DNA of 64,000 nt from Eledone cirrhosa. Its lineage: Eukaryota; Mollusca; Cephalopoda; Octopoda; Eledonidae. How positions within the stretch are numbered: the first letter of the stretch is position 1; each line of letters starts with the position of its first letter. Shown one piece after another: positions 22,447 through 34,081 of this stretch. The position numbers were made by a program, and so were the translations under genes. The stretch is taken from assembly GCA_964016885.1 (NCBI GenBank), contig OZ024743.1, positions 165,438,110-165,502,109 of the forward strand, in the 5' to 3' direction. The notes below the pieces were generated by a model. It had not been told where the DNA came from, ran no database searches, and saw nothing but the letters and a program-made list of their open reading frames with translations.

Positions 22447-22830
22447 TTTTGAATTTGCCACCAACGCAGTAGGCAGTGATTTTCTCAATGGTTAGGAATT
22501 CAGTCCACGCTTTGCTATTTTCTATCCACTGAATTATTTTTGTATAAGTTTTCCAGAGTCCACGCTTTGCCTGGAAACTTAGCTGAGAATAGACTTCCCT
22601 GACGACGAAATGATTCTCTATATCTTCTTCGGAAAATATATTTATTCCATTTCAGAAACTAATTAGTTGGGAGTGAAATTTTAGTAAGTAAGTTTATTTT
22701 ATAATTTTCTTATTTTACGTCTCTCATATTATAGTTCTGCAACCCCATGCATTGAACCACAATGTTACTAAGACAAAACCTATATATTTGCTAGCATTGA
22801 TATGCATCTGTATGTATATATATGTTACTA
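22447..22830 (+). repeat. family G terminal unit, uninverted copy
   Basis: Homologous to both arms at 2597-3264. Shows the intact order TTTGCCACC...TTTAGTAAGTAAG...TCATATTATAGTTCTGCA...GCTAGCA. Useful as the reference for the rearranged copy. Confidence 0.8.
22599..22643 (+). ncRNA. hammerhead-like core, family G copy 3
   Basis: CUGACGA 22599-22605, stem II CGAA with UUCG, GAAA 22632-22635, self-complementary AUAUAU 22636-22641, site UU. Stem I could be closed only through a 7-base bulge (GAAUA with UAUUC), so function is doubtful. Confidence 0.35.
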
Positions 22831-22842
22831 GATATATTAATT

Positions 22843-22848
<6 letters not shown>

Positions 22849-22880
<32 letters not shown>
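22849..22880. repeat. (TA)n microsatellite
   Basis: Alternating TA adjoining the family B repeat. Confidence 0.95.
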
Positions 22881-22886
<6 letters not shown>

Positions 22887-23110
22887 TATAATGAAATGAC
22901 AGGAGGCTGGATTTGTGTAAATCCTAGAAAGGTTTATTATACTATGATCATTTCAATGACCGGGTTCCGTATGAATCCGGTGATATCATCAGGTATTCGA
23001 AATATAATATGTGAATGTAATAGATAAAATCCATGGGGCTGAAAATCGAGGACCCGAGGGCGACCGCTATTCTGCTCCTTCAACCTCAGCCGGTCGCCCT
23101 CGAGTGACGT
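22881..23110 (-). repeat. family B PLE-end repeat with hammerhead, copy 2
   Basis: ATTATAATGAAATGACAGGA to CTCAGCCGGTCGCCCT is almost identical to 26232-26445. Non-coding. Confidence 0.8.
22939..22996 (-). ncRNA. hammerhead ribozyme-like motif, family B copy 2
   Basis: Minus strand: AUAC/GUAU stem I (plus 22993-22996 and 22939-22942), CUGAUGA 22986-22992, ACCGG/CCGGU stem II, GAAA 22951-22954, UGAUCA 22945-22950, site UA. Confidence 0.6.
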
Positions 23111-23124
23111 GGCTAAAGTTTACA

Positions 23125-23470
23125 GTGTGCTACTACCGGTCAGATAAACGAAAACAGAAAGGGATGGGAACATAAGTTAGCGTCAATCTCATGCCACAAG
23201 ATAAAAGAAAGAAAGGAAGGAGAGAGAAGAAGGGGGAAGGAAGAAGAAGAGAAGCCAGGGTTAATGTCAGCTATAAGAAGAAAGACAACTACTACCGGTC
23301 AGATATAGGCAAACAAAAGGGGGAAGGAAGATAAGTCTGCGGGAGGAAGACAGGAAGAGGGGAGAAGAGAAGGAAGAGAAGAGAGAAGTAGAAAAGTAAG
23401 GGTTGATGGCTACAAGAAGGAAGATAGAAAGAAAGAGGAAGAAAGGTCGATATTAATGTCAGACCACAGT
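23125..23470. repeat. purine-rich imperfect duplication
   Basis: ACTACCGGTCAGATA occurs at about 23132 and 23290, each followed by a GGAAG/GAAGA-rich stretch. No coding signal. Confidence 0.65.
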
Positions 23471-23555
23471 CAGGCCAGGAGTGGCGCGAGAAAATTTTCA
23501 CAGAGACCCGCATCTTAGCAGAGGTGAATATATTGGGAGTCAGTGTGTTACAATG

Positions 23556-24970
23556 TTTAGACTTATAGGATGAAGTTAAAAAATCAATAATCTATATTCA
23601 ATATTAAAGAGGTTAGAAAATTTAAAGTTAAACAGTTTAACATTTTCAGGTTGATATATCTAATAGTTCCGATTTGTTCTGTAATTTAAAGGTTAAAACA
23701 CCGGCCGCGCTCCGGGCCCCAGGGCGAATTAAGCTACGCCGAGTATTTTCATTTACCGAAAGAAGGGGAAATTTATTTTTCCAAGCACTCCAGGTAAGCC
23801 CGTGCGCCAGGGGGCCGGTCGCGCCGCCATTAAAACCCACCCAACAGTCCGACAGAAAGTTGGAACCTTAAAATATTGCTTAACTTTATAGGATGAAGTT
23901 GAAAGAATTCAGAATAACATTATAAAATTAAAGAGTAAGAAGATTGAGAATTGAACAAACAGAAAATTGAAAATTATAATGTGTGAGCGGAATTTTGGAA
24001 CGTTACGTTTTTGTTTAGACTTATAGGATGAAGTTAAAAAATTAATAATCAATATTCAATATTAAATATTAAAGAGGTTAGAAAATTTAAAGTTCAACAG
24101 TTTAACATTTTGAGGTTGATATATCTAATAGTTCCGATTTGTTCTGTAATGTAAAGGTACTATGTGGCGGTTAAAACACCGGCCGCGCTCCGGGCCCCAG
24201 GGCGAATTAAGCTACGCCGAGTATTTTCATTTACCGAAAGAAAGGGAAATTTATTTTTCCAAGCACTCCAGGTAAGCCCGTGCGCCAGGGAGCTGGTTGC
24301 GCCGCCATTAAAACCCACCCAACAGTCCGACAGAAATTTGGAACCTTAAAATATTGCTTAACTTTATAGGATGAAGTTGAAAGAATTCAGAATAACATTA
24401 TAAAATTAAAGAGTAAGAAGATTGAGAATTGAACAAACAGAAAATTGAAAATTATAATGTGTGAGCGGAATTTTGGAACGTTACGTTTTTGTTTAGACTT
24501 ATAGGATGAAGTTAAAAAATTAATAATCAATATTCAATATTAAATATTAAAGAGGTTAGAAAATTTAAAGTTCAACAGTTTAACATTTTGAGGTTGATAT
24601 ATCTAATAGTTCCGATTTGTTCTGTAATGTAAAGGTACTATGTGGCGGTTAAAACACCGGCCGCGCTCCGGGCCCCAGGGCGAATTAAGCTACGCCGAGT
24701 ATTTTCATTTACCGAAAGAAAGGGAAATTTATTTTTCCAAGCACTCCAGGTAAGCCCGTGCGCCAGGGAGCTGGTTGCGCCGCCATTAAAACCCACCCAA
24801 CAGTCCGACAGAAATTTGGAACCTTAAAATATTGCTTAACTTTATAGGATGAAGTTTAAAGAATTCAGAATAACATTATAAAATTAAAGAGTAAGAAGAT
24901 TGAGAATTGAACAAACAGAAAATTGAAGATAAACATTTAAAGAACTTCTATGAGGTTTTGGGTTGCGGGG
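23556..24970. repeat. tandem array of three 460-478-bp units with a GC-rich island
   Basis: TTTAGACTTATAGGATGAAG starts units at 23556, 24016 and 24494 (periods 460 and 478). Units 2 and 3 are almost identical. Each has an AT-rich half and a roughly 150-base GC-rich island (CCGGCCGCGCTCCGGGCCCC) encoding an open plus frame of up to 61 codons (AVKTPAALRAPGRIKLRRV, SFTER). The island contains CTCCAG/GTAAGC, a good 5' splice-site consensus. The island resembles modules at 19.2-19.6 kb. Function unknown. Confidence 0.85.
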
Positions 24971-25080
24971 TTTAATTAAAGAGAGTCTTTTATGAAGAAA
25001 CGTTAATTGTATTATGTAGATCTGTAATTTATCCTAGTGGGATGTAGAGTACGGGATATAGTCGTGTAATATTTATTTTT

Positions 25081-25795
25081 GTTCTCAGGAGGAGACATTC
25101 TAGTGTCGTGTGCTAATGGGTACAAGTGAGCAAAAGTCCCAATGTGAGGAGTAGAAATACATGGATACATAGAAGTGGAATACGTGAAAGAGCACATTGG
25201 TAAAGCAAAGGTATAAATATATAAACATATCAATATATAGGTATAAATATGTAAATAAACCAACAAGAGTGGTGTTGGAGTAAGATGGAGAAATCAAGAC
25301 ATAGGAGAATTACAATATAGTTCAGGTTGCAGTATTTATGTTCCCGGGGGGAGACAATCCTGTGTCGTGTGCTAAGGGTACACGCGAGTAAAAGTCCGAA
25401 AAAGGGAAGTAAGAAGTACATGGATGTATAGAGGTTGAGTACGTGGAAAAGCATTAATACAGCAAATAAAGATGTAAAGATATAAATAAACAAACAAAAG
25501 TCGTTGTCTAGTAAATGGAGAGTTCAAGACAGAGGAGAAATACAATATAGTTCAGGTTGCAGTATTTATGTTCCCAGGGGGATATATTCCAGTGTCGTGT
25601 GCTAAGGGTACACGCGAGTAAAAGTCCGAATAAGGGAAGTAAAAAGTACATGGATGTATAGAAGTAGTATACGTGGAAAAGCATTAATACAACAAATAAA
25701 GATGTAAAGATATAAATAAACAAACAAGAGTCGTTGTCTATTAAATGGAGAGTTCAAGACACAGGAGAAATACAATATAGTTCAAGTTGCAGTCA
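25081..25795. repeat. tandem array of about 230-bp units
   Basis: TTCAGGTTGCAGTATTTATG starts at 25321 and 25551, and TTCAAGTTGCAGT at 25781 (period 230 twice). A more divergent first unit begins at 25081 (offset 259). Internal landmarks GTGTCGTGTGCTAA and GTACATGGAT recur. Non-coding. Confidence 0.88.
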
Positions 25796-26091
25796 GATAA
25801 TGCATATAGATGTGGAAACAGTGTGTGTTCGAGTCTGGGAATTCAGTGTGAGTTATACATGCCCACAAGTATAGGGTAGCGAATTTAGTTAATACAGTGC
25901 AGTACAATACATGTTATGGTCTAATCCGTAGAGTTTCGTCGAAGTTCGAATATTCTGAGAGGGAAGTAGCAATGGGCCAGGCGAAAACACCGAGTAGCCA
26001 AAGTTCGAATGGTGGTTAGATATATTAAGTCCCATGCCGCTGTTCATTATTACATTTTGAAGTGCTCAACATTTCAGGAGCATTATTTATT
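25796..26091. other. unassigned sequence
   Basis: No coding frame and no repeat partner noticed except CTCAACAT near the start of the family B arm. Confidence 0.5.
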
Positions 26092-26628
26092 CAGGTTTGA
26101 GGTTCACCACTGTATAGAGCTGGTGTATTCCGTATGGCCAATCGTAATGCAATAATATAGAGAGTACTCAACGTAAAGCAGTTCAACCGTCTTTGTTTTT
26201 GTAGTTGGTGGTGCTATTACGGAGTTAAATATTATAATGAAATGACAGGAGGCTGGATTTGTGTAAATCCTTGAAAGGTTTATTATACTATGATCATTTC
26301 AATGACCGGGTTCCGTATGAATCCGGTGATATCATCAGGTATTCGAAATATAATACGTGAATGTAATAGATAAAATCCATGGGGCTGAAAATCGAGGACC
26401 CGAGGGTGACCGCTATTCTGCTCCTTCAACCTCAGCCGGTCGCCCTTTCAAGGATTTACACAAATCCAGCCTCCAGTCATTTCATTATAATATTTAACTC
26501 CGTAATAGCACCACCAACTACAAAAACAAAGACGGTGGAACTGCTTTACGTTGAGTACTCTCTATATTATTGCATTACGATTGACCATACGGAATAGATC
26601 AGCTCTATACAGTGGTGAACCTCAAACC

Positions 26629-26632
<4 letters not shown>
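26092..26632. repeat. family B inverted repeat enclosing a hammerhead
   Basis: Arms 26092-26282 and 26443-26632 are near-perfect inverted copies (about 190 bases), enclosing 160 bases with the hammerhead and the CATGGGGCTGAAAATCGAGG block. The right arm ends in (TA)n. Looks like a pair of PLE terminal repeats without coding sequence. Confidence 0.85.
26285..26342 (-). ncRNA. hammerhead ribozyme-like motif, family B copy 3
   Basis: AUAC/GUAU (plus 26339-26342 and 26285-26288), CUGAUGA 26332-26338, ACCGG/CCGGU, GAAA 26297-26300, UGAUCA 26291-26296, site UA 26289-26290. Confidence 0.6.

Positions 26633-26719
<87 letters not shown>
26633..26719. repeat. (TA)n microsatellite
   Basis: About 43 TA units between two inverted-repeat elements. 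Confidence 0.97.
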
Positions 26720-26724
<5 letters not shown>

Positions 26725-26878
26725 CAATAATGTAGTGATAATATATCGTTACGTTAGAGATGAGCAGCGTACGTGTAGGTTTGCTCAACGAGTATAAATT
26801 ATATTCCGGAGAAAATGTAGAAAAGATGAATATAAAATGAAAGTGCTTTTTTTAAAAAAAGGGAATTTATTAGGTATT

Positions 26879-26987
26879 GACATATGTTTCTGTAACAGAC
26901 GGAATACCTATGTATCGCTGCTTGCGTAATCATATAATGTTAGCAACTATTCGATAGCAAATGTATAATCAGTTGTAACTTCTTCAG
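26879..26987 (-). ncRNA. hammerhead-like core, family D (no stem I)
   Basis: Minus strand: CUGAAGA (plus 26981-26987), stem II foot A x A, G-C, U-A, U x U, then ACA with UGU, GAAA 26887-26890, self-complementary CAUAUG 26881-26886, site UC. No stem I can be formed with the present flanks, so inactive as a monomer. Confidence 0.4.
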
Positions 26988-27583
26988 AGATTTTGGATAA
27001 ATTGGATAAAATCAGAAAAATTGAAGTATTTATATTAGTTGTAATAGAGGAAGAAGAGAGGGGGTAGTATATGGCAGATGGTAATGCAATTTACTGCTAA
27101 ACAAGTATATAAAGGGTTTCTAATGAGAATACAATGAGTAAATGGTTTATTTTATCTAAATAAGAATTTTTGGGAGTGCCTATTTTCATCTATACTTGAC
27201 CAATTGAACAATGGACAGGGCTGGTCAGTTGGTGTAGTAGTATTAATTATAAAGTGTCAATTGAGGAAGGGGAGATTTCGATTGCTACTGAATAACAACA
27301 ATGCTAGTAGCCAGCTGGTATATGCATTAGGGAATTGAATTAAGAAATCAGAAATCTTATTTTATCTATAGCAGTTTATATTAAATGGTAAATAATAGAA
27401 GAGTTGATAGAATGAAGACTAATAGAGAATGTTAATATGTATTTTGACAATCAAACGGAGATGGAGACAGGCGTTCAATCCTGGTAGTATTTGTAATATG
27501 AAAATGTAGATTTTAAGCGATGGTTACAGTATAACGATCGCTCTATTCTGTTATTTAATAATATGTTTTTGGATTTCATAATA

Positions 27584-27773
27584 CAAAATAATTCCATATT
27601 ACATAATTTACAAAATTCCTGTCCATGGGAATATATGGGGGGGGGGGGGGGGGGCAGCGCTATTATATCGCATTTTAGGTTAAATTTAACCTAAAATGCG
27701 ATATAATAGCAGCTGCCCCTCCATAATCCCACGGACAGGAATTTTGTAAATTATGTAATATGGAATTATTTTG
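27584..27773. repeat. 190-bp palindrome with an 18-G run
   Basis: Left arm to AGGTTAAA, right arm from TTTAACCT; near-perfect. The left arm carries 18 consecutive G at 27637-27654 where the right arm has only GCCCCTCC. Confidence 0.9.
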
Positions 27774-27919
27774 TTAAATTTAACCTATCGAATACTTGCT
27801 AACATTATATGATTACGCAAGCAGCGATACATAGGTATTCCGTCTGTTACAGAAACATATGTCAATACCTAATAAATTCCCTTTTTTTAAAAAAAGCACT
27901 TTCATTTTATATTCATCTT

Positions 27920-27924
<5 letters not shown>

Positions 27925-27973
<49 letters not shown>

Positions 27974-28099
27974 AAGGCTTCTTCGGTTTATTTTTTGTAA
28001 TTCTTCGGCTCTGTTTAATTACATTGAGCTATATCTTATACTGTCATTTTTATAATATGAAGAGGGTGTTTAACTCCAACACACTCTAGTATTTTAATT

Positions 28100-28163
<64 letters not shown>
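27925..28163. repeat. (TA)n microsatellites
   Basis: Tracts at about 27925-27972 and 28104-28163, separated by 130 bases of unassigned sequence. Confidence 0.96.
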
Positions 28164-28168
<5 letters not shown>

Positions 28169-28207
28169 ATATTAAATAAATGGAAACTATATTTATAAAA
28201 CCATATT

Positions 28208-28269
28208 TATTCTATTATATATATTTCATGGGTACCAAATATTTTGGTACGCTATCATCAGATAAAATA
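28208..28269 (-). ncRNA. hammerhead ribozyme-like motif, family C copy 1
   Basis: Minus strand: UAUUUUAU with AUAGAAUA as 8-bp stem I (one U-G); CUGAUGA (plus 28255-28261); stem II foot U x U, A x A, G-C, C x C, then GUACCAAA with UUUGGUAC; GAAA 28224-28227; self-complementary UAUAUA 28218-28223; site UA 28216-28217. Compare 31054-31131. Confidence 0.6.
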
Positions 28270-29155
28270 CGAAGTGTGTTTTATAAATGTTGACATAACC
28301 AAAGATAATATACCTTAACGGTTCATGACTATAAAATTGAGTCTTGTTTGCATAATTGCAAACGAATCGAATGTTATTATTAATATTCGAAAAACTCAGA
28401 TTATATATATATATATGTGTGTATGTTCCGAAGATATTGTTCTGGTAAAAATAGGAGCAGGCAGTTGAAAGCTCTCAACATTCGTAGTTTGTAGTTACGA
28501 TGGAGATTCAGTTTAACAATAACATTAATAAAGATGCTGATGTTATATAAATCGTTTATTAATCATAATTATTTCAACGGTTCTCCCATGCAATCAAGAT
28601 GTAATTCATGCATTTGTTGCTGTTATGAGATTAAATTTGATTTCGTCATATGTTCCCGACAGGAAAAAAAAACACCTCCTTCTGCTCGTACATCCATATA
28701 TATATATGTATGTATATACATATGTATATATGCATATATGTGTATAAAGAAAATATTTATATATATATATGTATATTGTCATTTGCTTATTGTTTAAATT
28801 TCATATAAATCGAAGGGAAAAGATTTTCAGCGGAGGTGTGTCCCCCTGGGGAATCCTTTGATTATAACGAGATATACTTATCCAAGTACCCTGGGAAATG
28901 TAGTTTCAGAATATATATGGTTATGGAGGTCTATCTCCAAAACTATATGAGGTGTTCGTGAACAAAGAAACAGACAGGAACTACAAATTTATATATATAT
29001 GAAATATATAAAAAGGGTACAAAACCAAGTTTTTAGTTTTATTACAAATTTCAAACTCTTTTGTGGATAAACTATGCACAACTAATATAGATAACCAATA
29101 TAATATCTTGGTGTATACACTATACCCTCTCACCTGTTTCAGCCATCCGGCTGAG
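28270..29155. other. unassigned sequence with short TA/TATG tracts
   Basis: No credible coding frame. A 28700-28770 stretch of TATG-type microsatellite. May be the untranslated part of the PLE ending at 28208. Confidence 0.5.
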
Positions 29156-29156
29156 G

Positions 29157-29248
<92 letters not shown>

Positions 29249-29250
29249 GC
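29156..29250. repeat. (CA)n then (TA)n microsatellite
   Basis: CACACA from about 29159 to 29224, then ATATAT. Confidence 0.97.
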
Positions 29251-29543
29251 GCGTGCATACATAGATACACATATAGGCACATTTCAAGGCCGGGTTATTA
29301 AAATACATGTCTACATCTGACCAGACAGCCGAAAAAAAAAATATTAAGATATAAAAATATACACAAAATATAAACACTGCACGCGCACACGCACAACCCG
29401 TATGTAAAGACAGTGGCGTACAAAAATACATACAATTACATAAAGGCATGTAAACCGACATATATATATATACATACATACACATACATACACATGCATA
29501 CATACATACATACACGCACACACACACACTCACACATACACAC

Positions 29544-29574
<31 letters not shown>

Positions 29575-29729
29575 CATACACATGTGAGTGAAGTGACAGC
29601 ACAATTACGCAAAAACAAATATGTATGTATTGAATCCAAGAATAAATATGTAAATAATAGCGCATAAGCACGCAAATATATTTATAGGAAAATACATTTA
29701 ATTTTGTGGGAAAATTATGACTTGTAAAG
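29251..29729. other. microsatellite-rich unassigned sequence
   Basis: ACATACAT and TA tracts at 29460-29590. Long frames here are translations of simple repeats. Confidence 0.6.
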
Positions 29730-29867
29730 ATCAATGACAAGCGGGTATATGATTTAAAATCTCAACATTTCCTAGGATGTAATTATTATTGGGAAAGATA
29801 AAAATAAAAAGTAAAATATAAAAAAATAAATTTAAGGAAAGGTGGTACAACCATACACATACATTTA

Positions 29868-30133
29868 AAAGAATAGATCAGAAGTTCTCCACTTCTTTGA
29901 CACAGTTAATATGGTCTCTTAAAAACAAAAACATAGATTACTTCCTAGCTTGGCATAAGCTTGCTAATGCCCTACCATATGTAAATTCTTCTATTTCTAA
30001 AAATGTAATCTCTGTAATTACTGAAATTCTTTATATTATTAGTAATAGAAAATCTATTATTAATAAGCGAACGGAAATTTTCTGTGGCTGCTTGCACAAG
30101 CTCTCTAGATCTTTTCGTAGAATATATAGCTAA
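29868..30133 (+). pseudogene. C-terminal GIY-YIG fragment of PLE
   Basis: Reads STSLTQLIWSLKNKNIDY, LAWHKLANALPYV, ITEILYIISNRKSIINKR, ending CLHKLSRSFRRIYS. Matches the second half of the domain at 4.5 kb (LAEIINNYRKKNIDYNLTW). The usual CxLC knuckle has decayed to VISVI and the YIG half is gone. Confidence 0.75.
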
Positions 30134-31053
30134 ATTTATATATTTGTATGGTTGTATCTTAATAAGTGGCACTATATATTTTTTTCCATAAGATATTCTA
30201 TATAGATTTGATATTCTCCTATACCTCCTCGACCATTTATCTTTCCAATCACATATTTATTCTACTTTCCATCCTCCGTCACTCCTTATACTCTATTTCA
30301 ATTATAATATATAAGAAAAGCAGACCTTAAACATCCCCCCCCCCCATACGATTATCTGATTGATCCGGTATAACCCTTACGTAATATTTTCTCACCTACC
30401 AAAACATAGGATTGTACTAGATAAATTTAATATAAATAACAAGTTATACAAATTTCTTCTATATCTACAATAAATATATATATATAATGCATATCGGTTT
30501 TCTATATTACCCATATAATTAAAAATGTGGATTTATTGATATACTTATATTCTAAGCCCCAATAATAAATTTCTTTTCACCTGAAATATTCATAAAACCT
30601 TATAATTATAATATAATTTTTAAAACTTACCTTATATAAATAATCAAAGTTCTCCCCTTGTTTGTTTATTTACTTATATTTAAATGCTTTTTTCATTATA
30701 TATCTAAAATATATCTTCCTATTTTGTCACAATATAATAGAATATATATATGGAACTACGTATATACATATATATAAGCGTATGTGTATGTGTGTGTATA
30801 TCAATTTCATAATAAGCTATACACATTTAACGTTTTTTTCCTATCCAATCTAATTACGTTATTTTAAAAGAAACATATGAAGCGTTTAGATTGACTGTCT
30901 TTATTTTTTATTTTTTACTTTTCATTTTTATCTTGCCCAATAATAATACATCCTAGGAAATTTTGAGATTTTAAATCATATACCCGCTTGTCATTGATCG
31001 GTTAAGATCACTCTGGCGAGTATATCATCAAATATTTTATACATCTCATGTTG

Positions 31054-31131
31054 TATTTTATCTGAAGAAGGCATGCTCTAATTTATGTTAAACATAGAGT
31101 TTTGAATCCCCGAAATATATATAATGAAATA
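31054..31131 (+). ncRNA. hammerhead ribozyme-like motif, family C copy 2
   Basis: UAUUUUAU (31054-31061) with AUGAAAUA (31124-31131), 8-bp stem I with one U-G; CUGAAGA 31062-31068; stem II foot A x C, G-C, G-C, C x C, A-U, U-A, then GCUCUA with UAGAGU; GAAA 31112-31115; UAUAUA 31116-31121; site UA. The wobble pair in stem I sits one position away from that in 28208-28269, so pairing is kept while sequence differs. Confidence 0.6.
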
Positions 31132-31156
31132 AAGTGATGTCATAAAGTTATATCTT

Positions 31157-34050
31157 TCGATTATTATTATTATTATTGTTCTTTGAGTCTTAGTCATTGA
31201 TGTTATTTAACTGGAAAGTTTGTTGAAATGAATATCAAGCTGCTACCTGCAGCCTCAGATATTCAGGACGTATCGGAGGGTTCTTGCTGTTCCCAGCAAG
31301 CATGCCTTTGTAAGTGTTCCAAAAAGCGGGGCTGGACTACTCTTCTTTAACCATCCCTGGAAACTCCTTGAGATAGTACCTAGTGCGCCTATGACAATCG
31401 GGACCACTTTAACTTCATGGCAGTTCCAAATCCTTTTTACCTCCCACTTTAAGTCCTGGTATCGGTTAATTTTCTCCCTCTCCTTCTCTTGCACTCTCGT
31501 GTCGAATGGGCAGGCCACATCCACAATCAGGCACGATCTTTTTTCCTTTGTCCAAAACCACCGGGTCAGGTCTATTGTGTTTCAGTTTCTTGTCCGTCTG
31601 TATCATAAAATCCCACAGCACCTTCACCTGATCGTTTTCTATCACCGACTCTGGCTTATGCTCATACCACTTCTCAGAATGTGGTAAATTGTTTACTTTG
31701 GATAGGTGCCAGTGGATCACCCTGCCCATCACATCATGTCTCCAGCCTTCATAGTGAGTCTGGGCTAGGTGTTTATACTCGGATACAATGTGAGTCACAG
31801 TCTCCTCTCTCTCTCCACAGATCCTGCACAGTGGGCTAGTCTCCTCCTTGTAAATATGGTGTTTCAGCCACTTCGTTTTGAGGGCCTGCTCTTGCGCAGC
31901 CATTAGCATTCCTTCTGTAGCCTTTTTGAGGTCTCCTCTTTTCAACCAGTTCTATGTCTGTGGACCTCTGAATTCCGTTTTCTCAAAGAAGGTACAATGA
32001 AGGGATTTTTCATGAAGGCTCCTCTTTCTCGTTGTTGTTATTTCCTCCTTGGACATCCCTGGTCTATTGTCCTCTCCTTCAGTACAATTCTGAGCATTGG
32101 CTCCTTACTATCAGTCACGTATTTGTGTGGGTTGTTTTTCTCCATCTGAACACAGTTCTCTATGCTGATAAGATCGCTTCCACCTTCAGATCTCCTTAAG
32201 TAGAGTCTATCGACATCACTCCTCTTGTGTAACATGTTGTAGATAGTCAATAGCTTCCTAGTCTTCCTATCCATTTCTTTTTGTTCAGCAACATTCCATC
32301 TCAGAATTCCCGCACTGTACCTAATAATAGACACAGCTCGGGAATTTACTGCACTTATGGCATTCCTACTGTTCAGATGTGACTTTAATACGCTCCTTAT
32401 TCTCCGAATGTATTCAGATCTTATAAACTCCTTCATTTTTTTGTTCTTGATGTCATCAGCCTCCAGAACACCCAAATACTTGTATCCTTCTTCAGTGTCA
32501 ATTTCCTTTATCATCTCACCTGTTGGTACCTGGATTCCGTTGCTTCTGCTAATTTACCCCTTTTCATCACAAAGACTCCGGACTTACTAATACCAAATTG
32601 CATACATATATCATTGCTGAAAATACGGACAGTGTCAACAAGCACATCCAACTCCTTCTCACTCTTCCCGAAGAGCTTAAGATCGTCCATGAAGAGGAGG
32701 TGATTGATGGTAAGCTCTCCCTTTCCCAACTTGTATCCTGCTCTCACTTTTCGCAGTATATTGGTCAGGGGCATCAAAGCAAGGACAAACAACAGAGGGG
32801 ACACACTATCTCCCTGGAAGATACCTCTCTTGATCTTCACGCCTCCCAAGGATTCTCCAACTGATGTTAACTCTGTTTTCCAGGACTTCATACTTTTGCT
32901 CAACAACTGTCTGATGTTATCTGCCACCCTGAAGATCTCTAGGCTTTTGGTGATCCAAGAATGAGGCACCATGTCAAATGCCTTTTTGTAGTCTATTCAT
33001 CCCATGGCAAGACCAGTGTGTCTCCTCTTGCAATTCCTCATTACCATCTTATCAATAGGTAACTGGTCTTTTGTACCACGGGACTTCTTTCGGCATCCTT
33101 TCTGTTCGTCCGGTAACAAGTTGTTTGTGTGCAGGTGATGGTAGATTTCCTCAGACACAATGCTTGTCAACAGTTTCCACATTACGGACAGACATGTGAT
33201 AGGTCTATAGTTGGTAACATCATTACCCTTGATTCGGTCTTTCATTACCAGAACTGTGGTACCTTTTGTCAACCACTCTGGTACCTAACCTGACATCAAG
33301 CAGTCATTGAACATGGTTGTCAGTTTCGGGCGGAGGGATGTTATATTTATGATCCAATACCCCTGCACACCATCTGGGTCTGGTGATTTCCAGTTGGTTA
33401 GTTCTTTTGCCTGCCCCTTAAGAGTTTCAACTGTGATACTCAAATCAGTTTGTTGGTGTGCCTATTCACTAATCTCCTTTTGTACTGTCTCAATCCACAC
33501 TGCCTGGTCATTATGTTTAACATCCTGCTCCCATATTCCTCTCCAGAATGTCTTAGTTTGTTCCGCCTCAGGGATCAAGTCGTTGCCTCTTTCTTTCCCT
33601 TCAAGCTGTCCAAACAGCATCTTCTGGTTGTTGTCAAACATGAGGCTCTGTCTATACTGACTGACTCTGCTCTAGTATCGCCTAATTTTTGCACTCTTTG
33701 CTACAATACGTTGCTTAAGTTCCTCTATGATAATATTTAGCATTTTCCTCTTAGTTTTGTACTTTATTTCCAATCTATTTTTAGTGTCTATGTTTTTTAG
33801 TGTCCCATTCAGTAGGGACTCAAGCTTTCCAATGTCATTTCCTGATTTTACCATTCAGTCGTTTCTTCCACCAAGGTTCCGATCTTTCTTTTTTGTTGTT
33901 TCCTCTCGCTTTTATGCCAAGTAATTTCCTCACCGCATTTGCTGTTGCTTTGAGAATATTGTTGCACTGGTGAAGGCTCCTGCCTCAAGGTATGGGATGA
34001 CTTTGTTTACCTTAGCTGTTGTTTCTTTTAACTTTTTCCTGTCTACTGTT
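31157..34050 (-). pseudogene. RLE-type LINE copy 3 (5'-truncated, broken)
   Basis: Same family as 34885-38385. On the minus strand it enters in the codons DRKKLKETTAKVNKVIPYLEA at about 34050 and runs through: KNIDTKNRLEIKYK (33854-33672), [15 protein letters not shown] (33272-32997), GIFQGDSVSPLLFV and LFMDDLKLFG (32972-32511), YKYLGVLEADD (32514-32038), CRICGEREETVTHIVSEY (31945-31466) and the endonuclease end to 31255. At least six frame breaks. In this copy the zinc-knuckle cysteine before KHLA is changed to Y. 3' tail (AAT)n near 31157-31180. Confidence 0.85.
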
Positions 34051-34081
34051 ACTATTGTTATTATTATTATTATTATTATTT
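34051..34081. repeat. (AAT)n tail of LINE copy 2
   Basis: TTATTATTATT on the plus strand separates copy 2 from the coding part of copy 3. Confidence 0.85.

Larger units (their letters stand above)
26819..27923. mobile_element. 1.1-kb element with 137-bp terminal inverted repeats and an internal palindrome
   Basis: Arms 26819-26955 and 27787-27923 are inverted copies (ATTGACATATGTTTCTGTAA and complement). Inside, 27584-27773 is a second palindrome with centre TTAAATTTAA. The interior encodes nothing recognisable. The right end abuts (TA)n. The left arm holds a hammerhead-like core, so a PLE origin is likely. Confidence 0.8.
29730..31158 (+). mobile_element. 5'-truncated PLE with inverted 3'-region copy and 3' hammerhead
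   Basis: 29730-29828 is an inverted copy of 30903-30999. Between them lie a GIY-YIG fragment and a long AT-rich untranslated region; after the right arm come the hammerhead (31054-31131) and the element end near 31158. The end abuts the (AAT)n tail of an oppositely oriented LINE. Confidence 0.78.
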
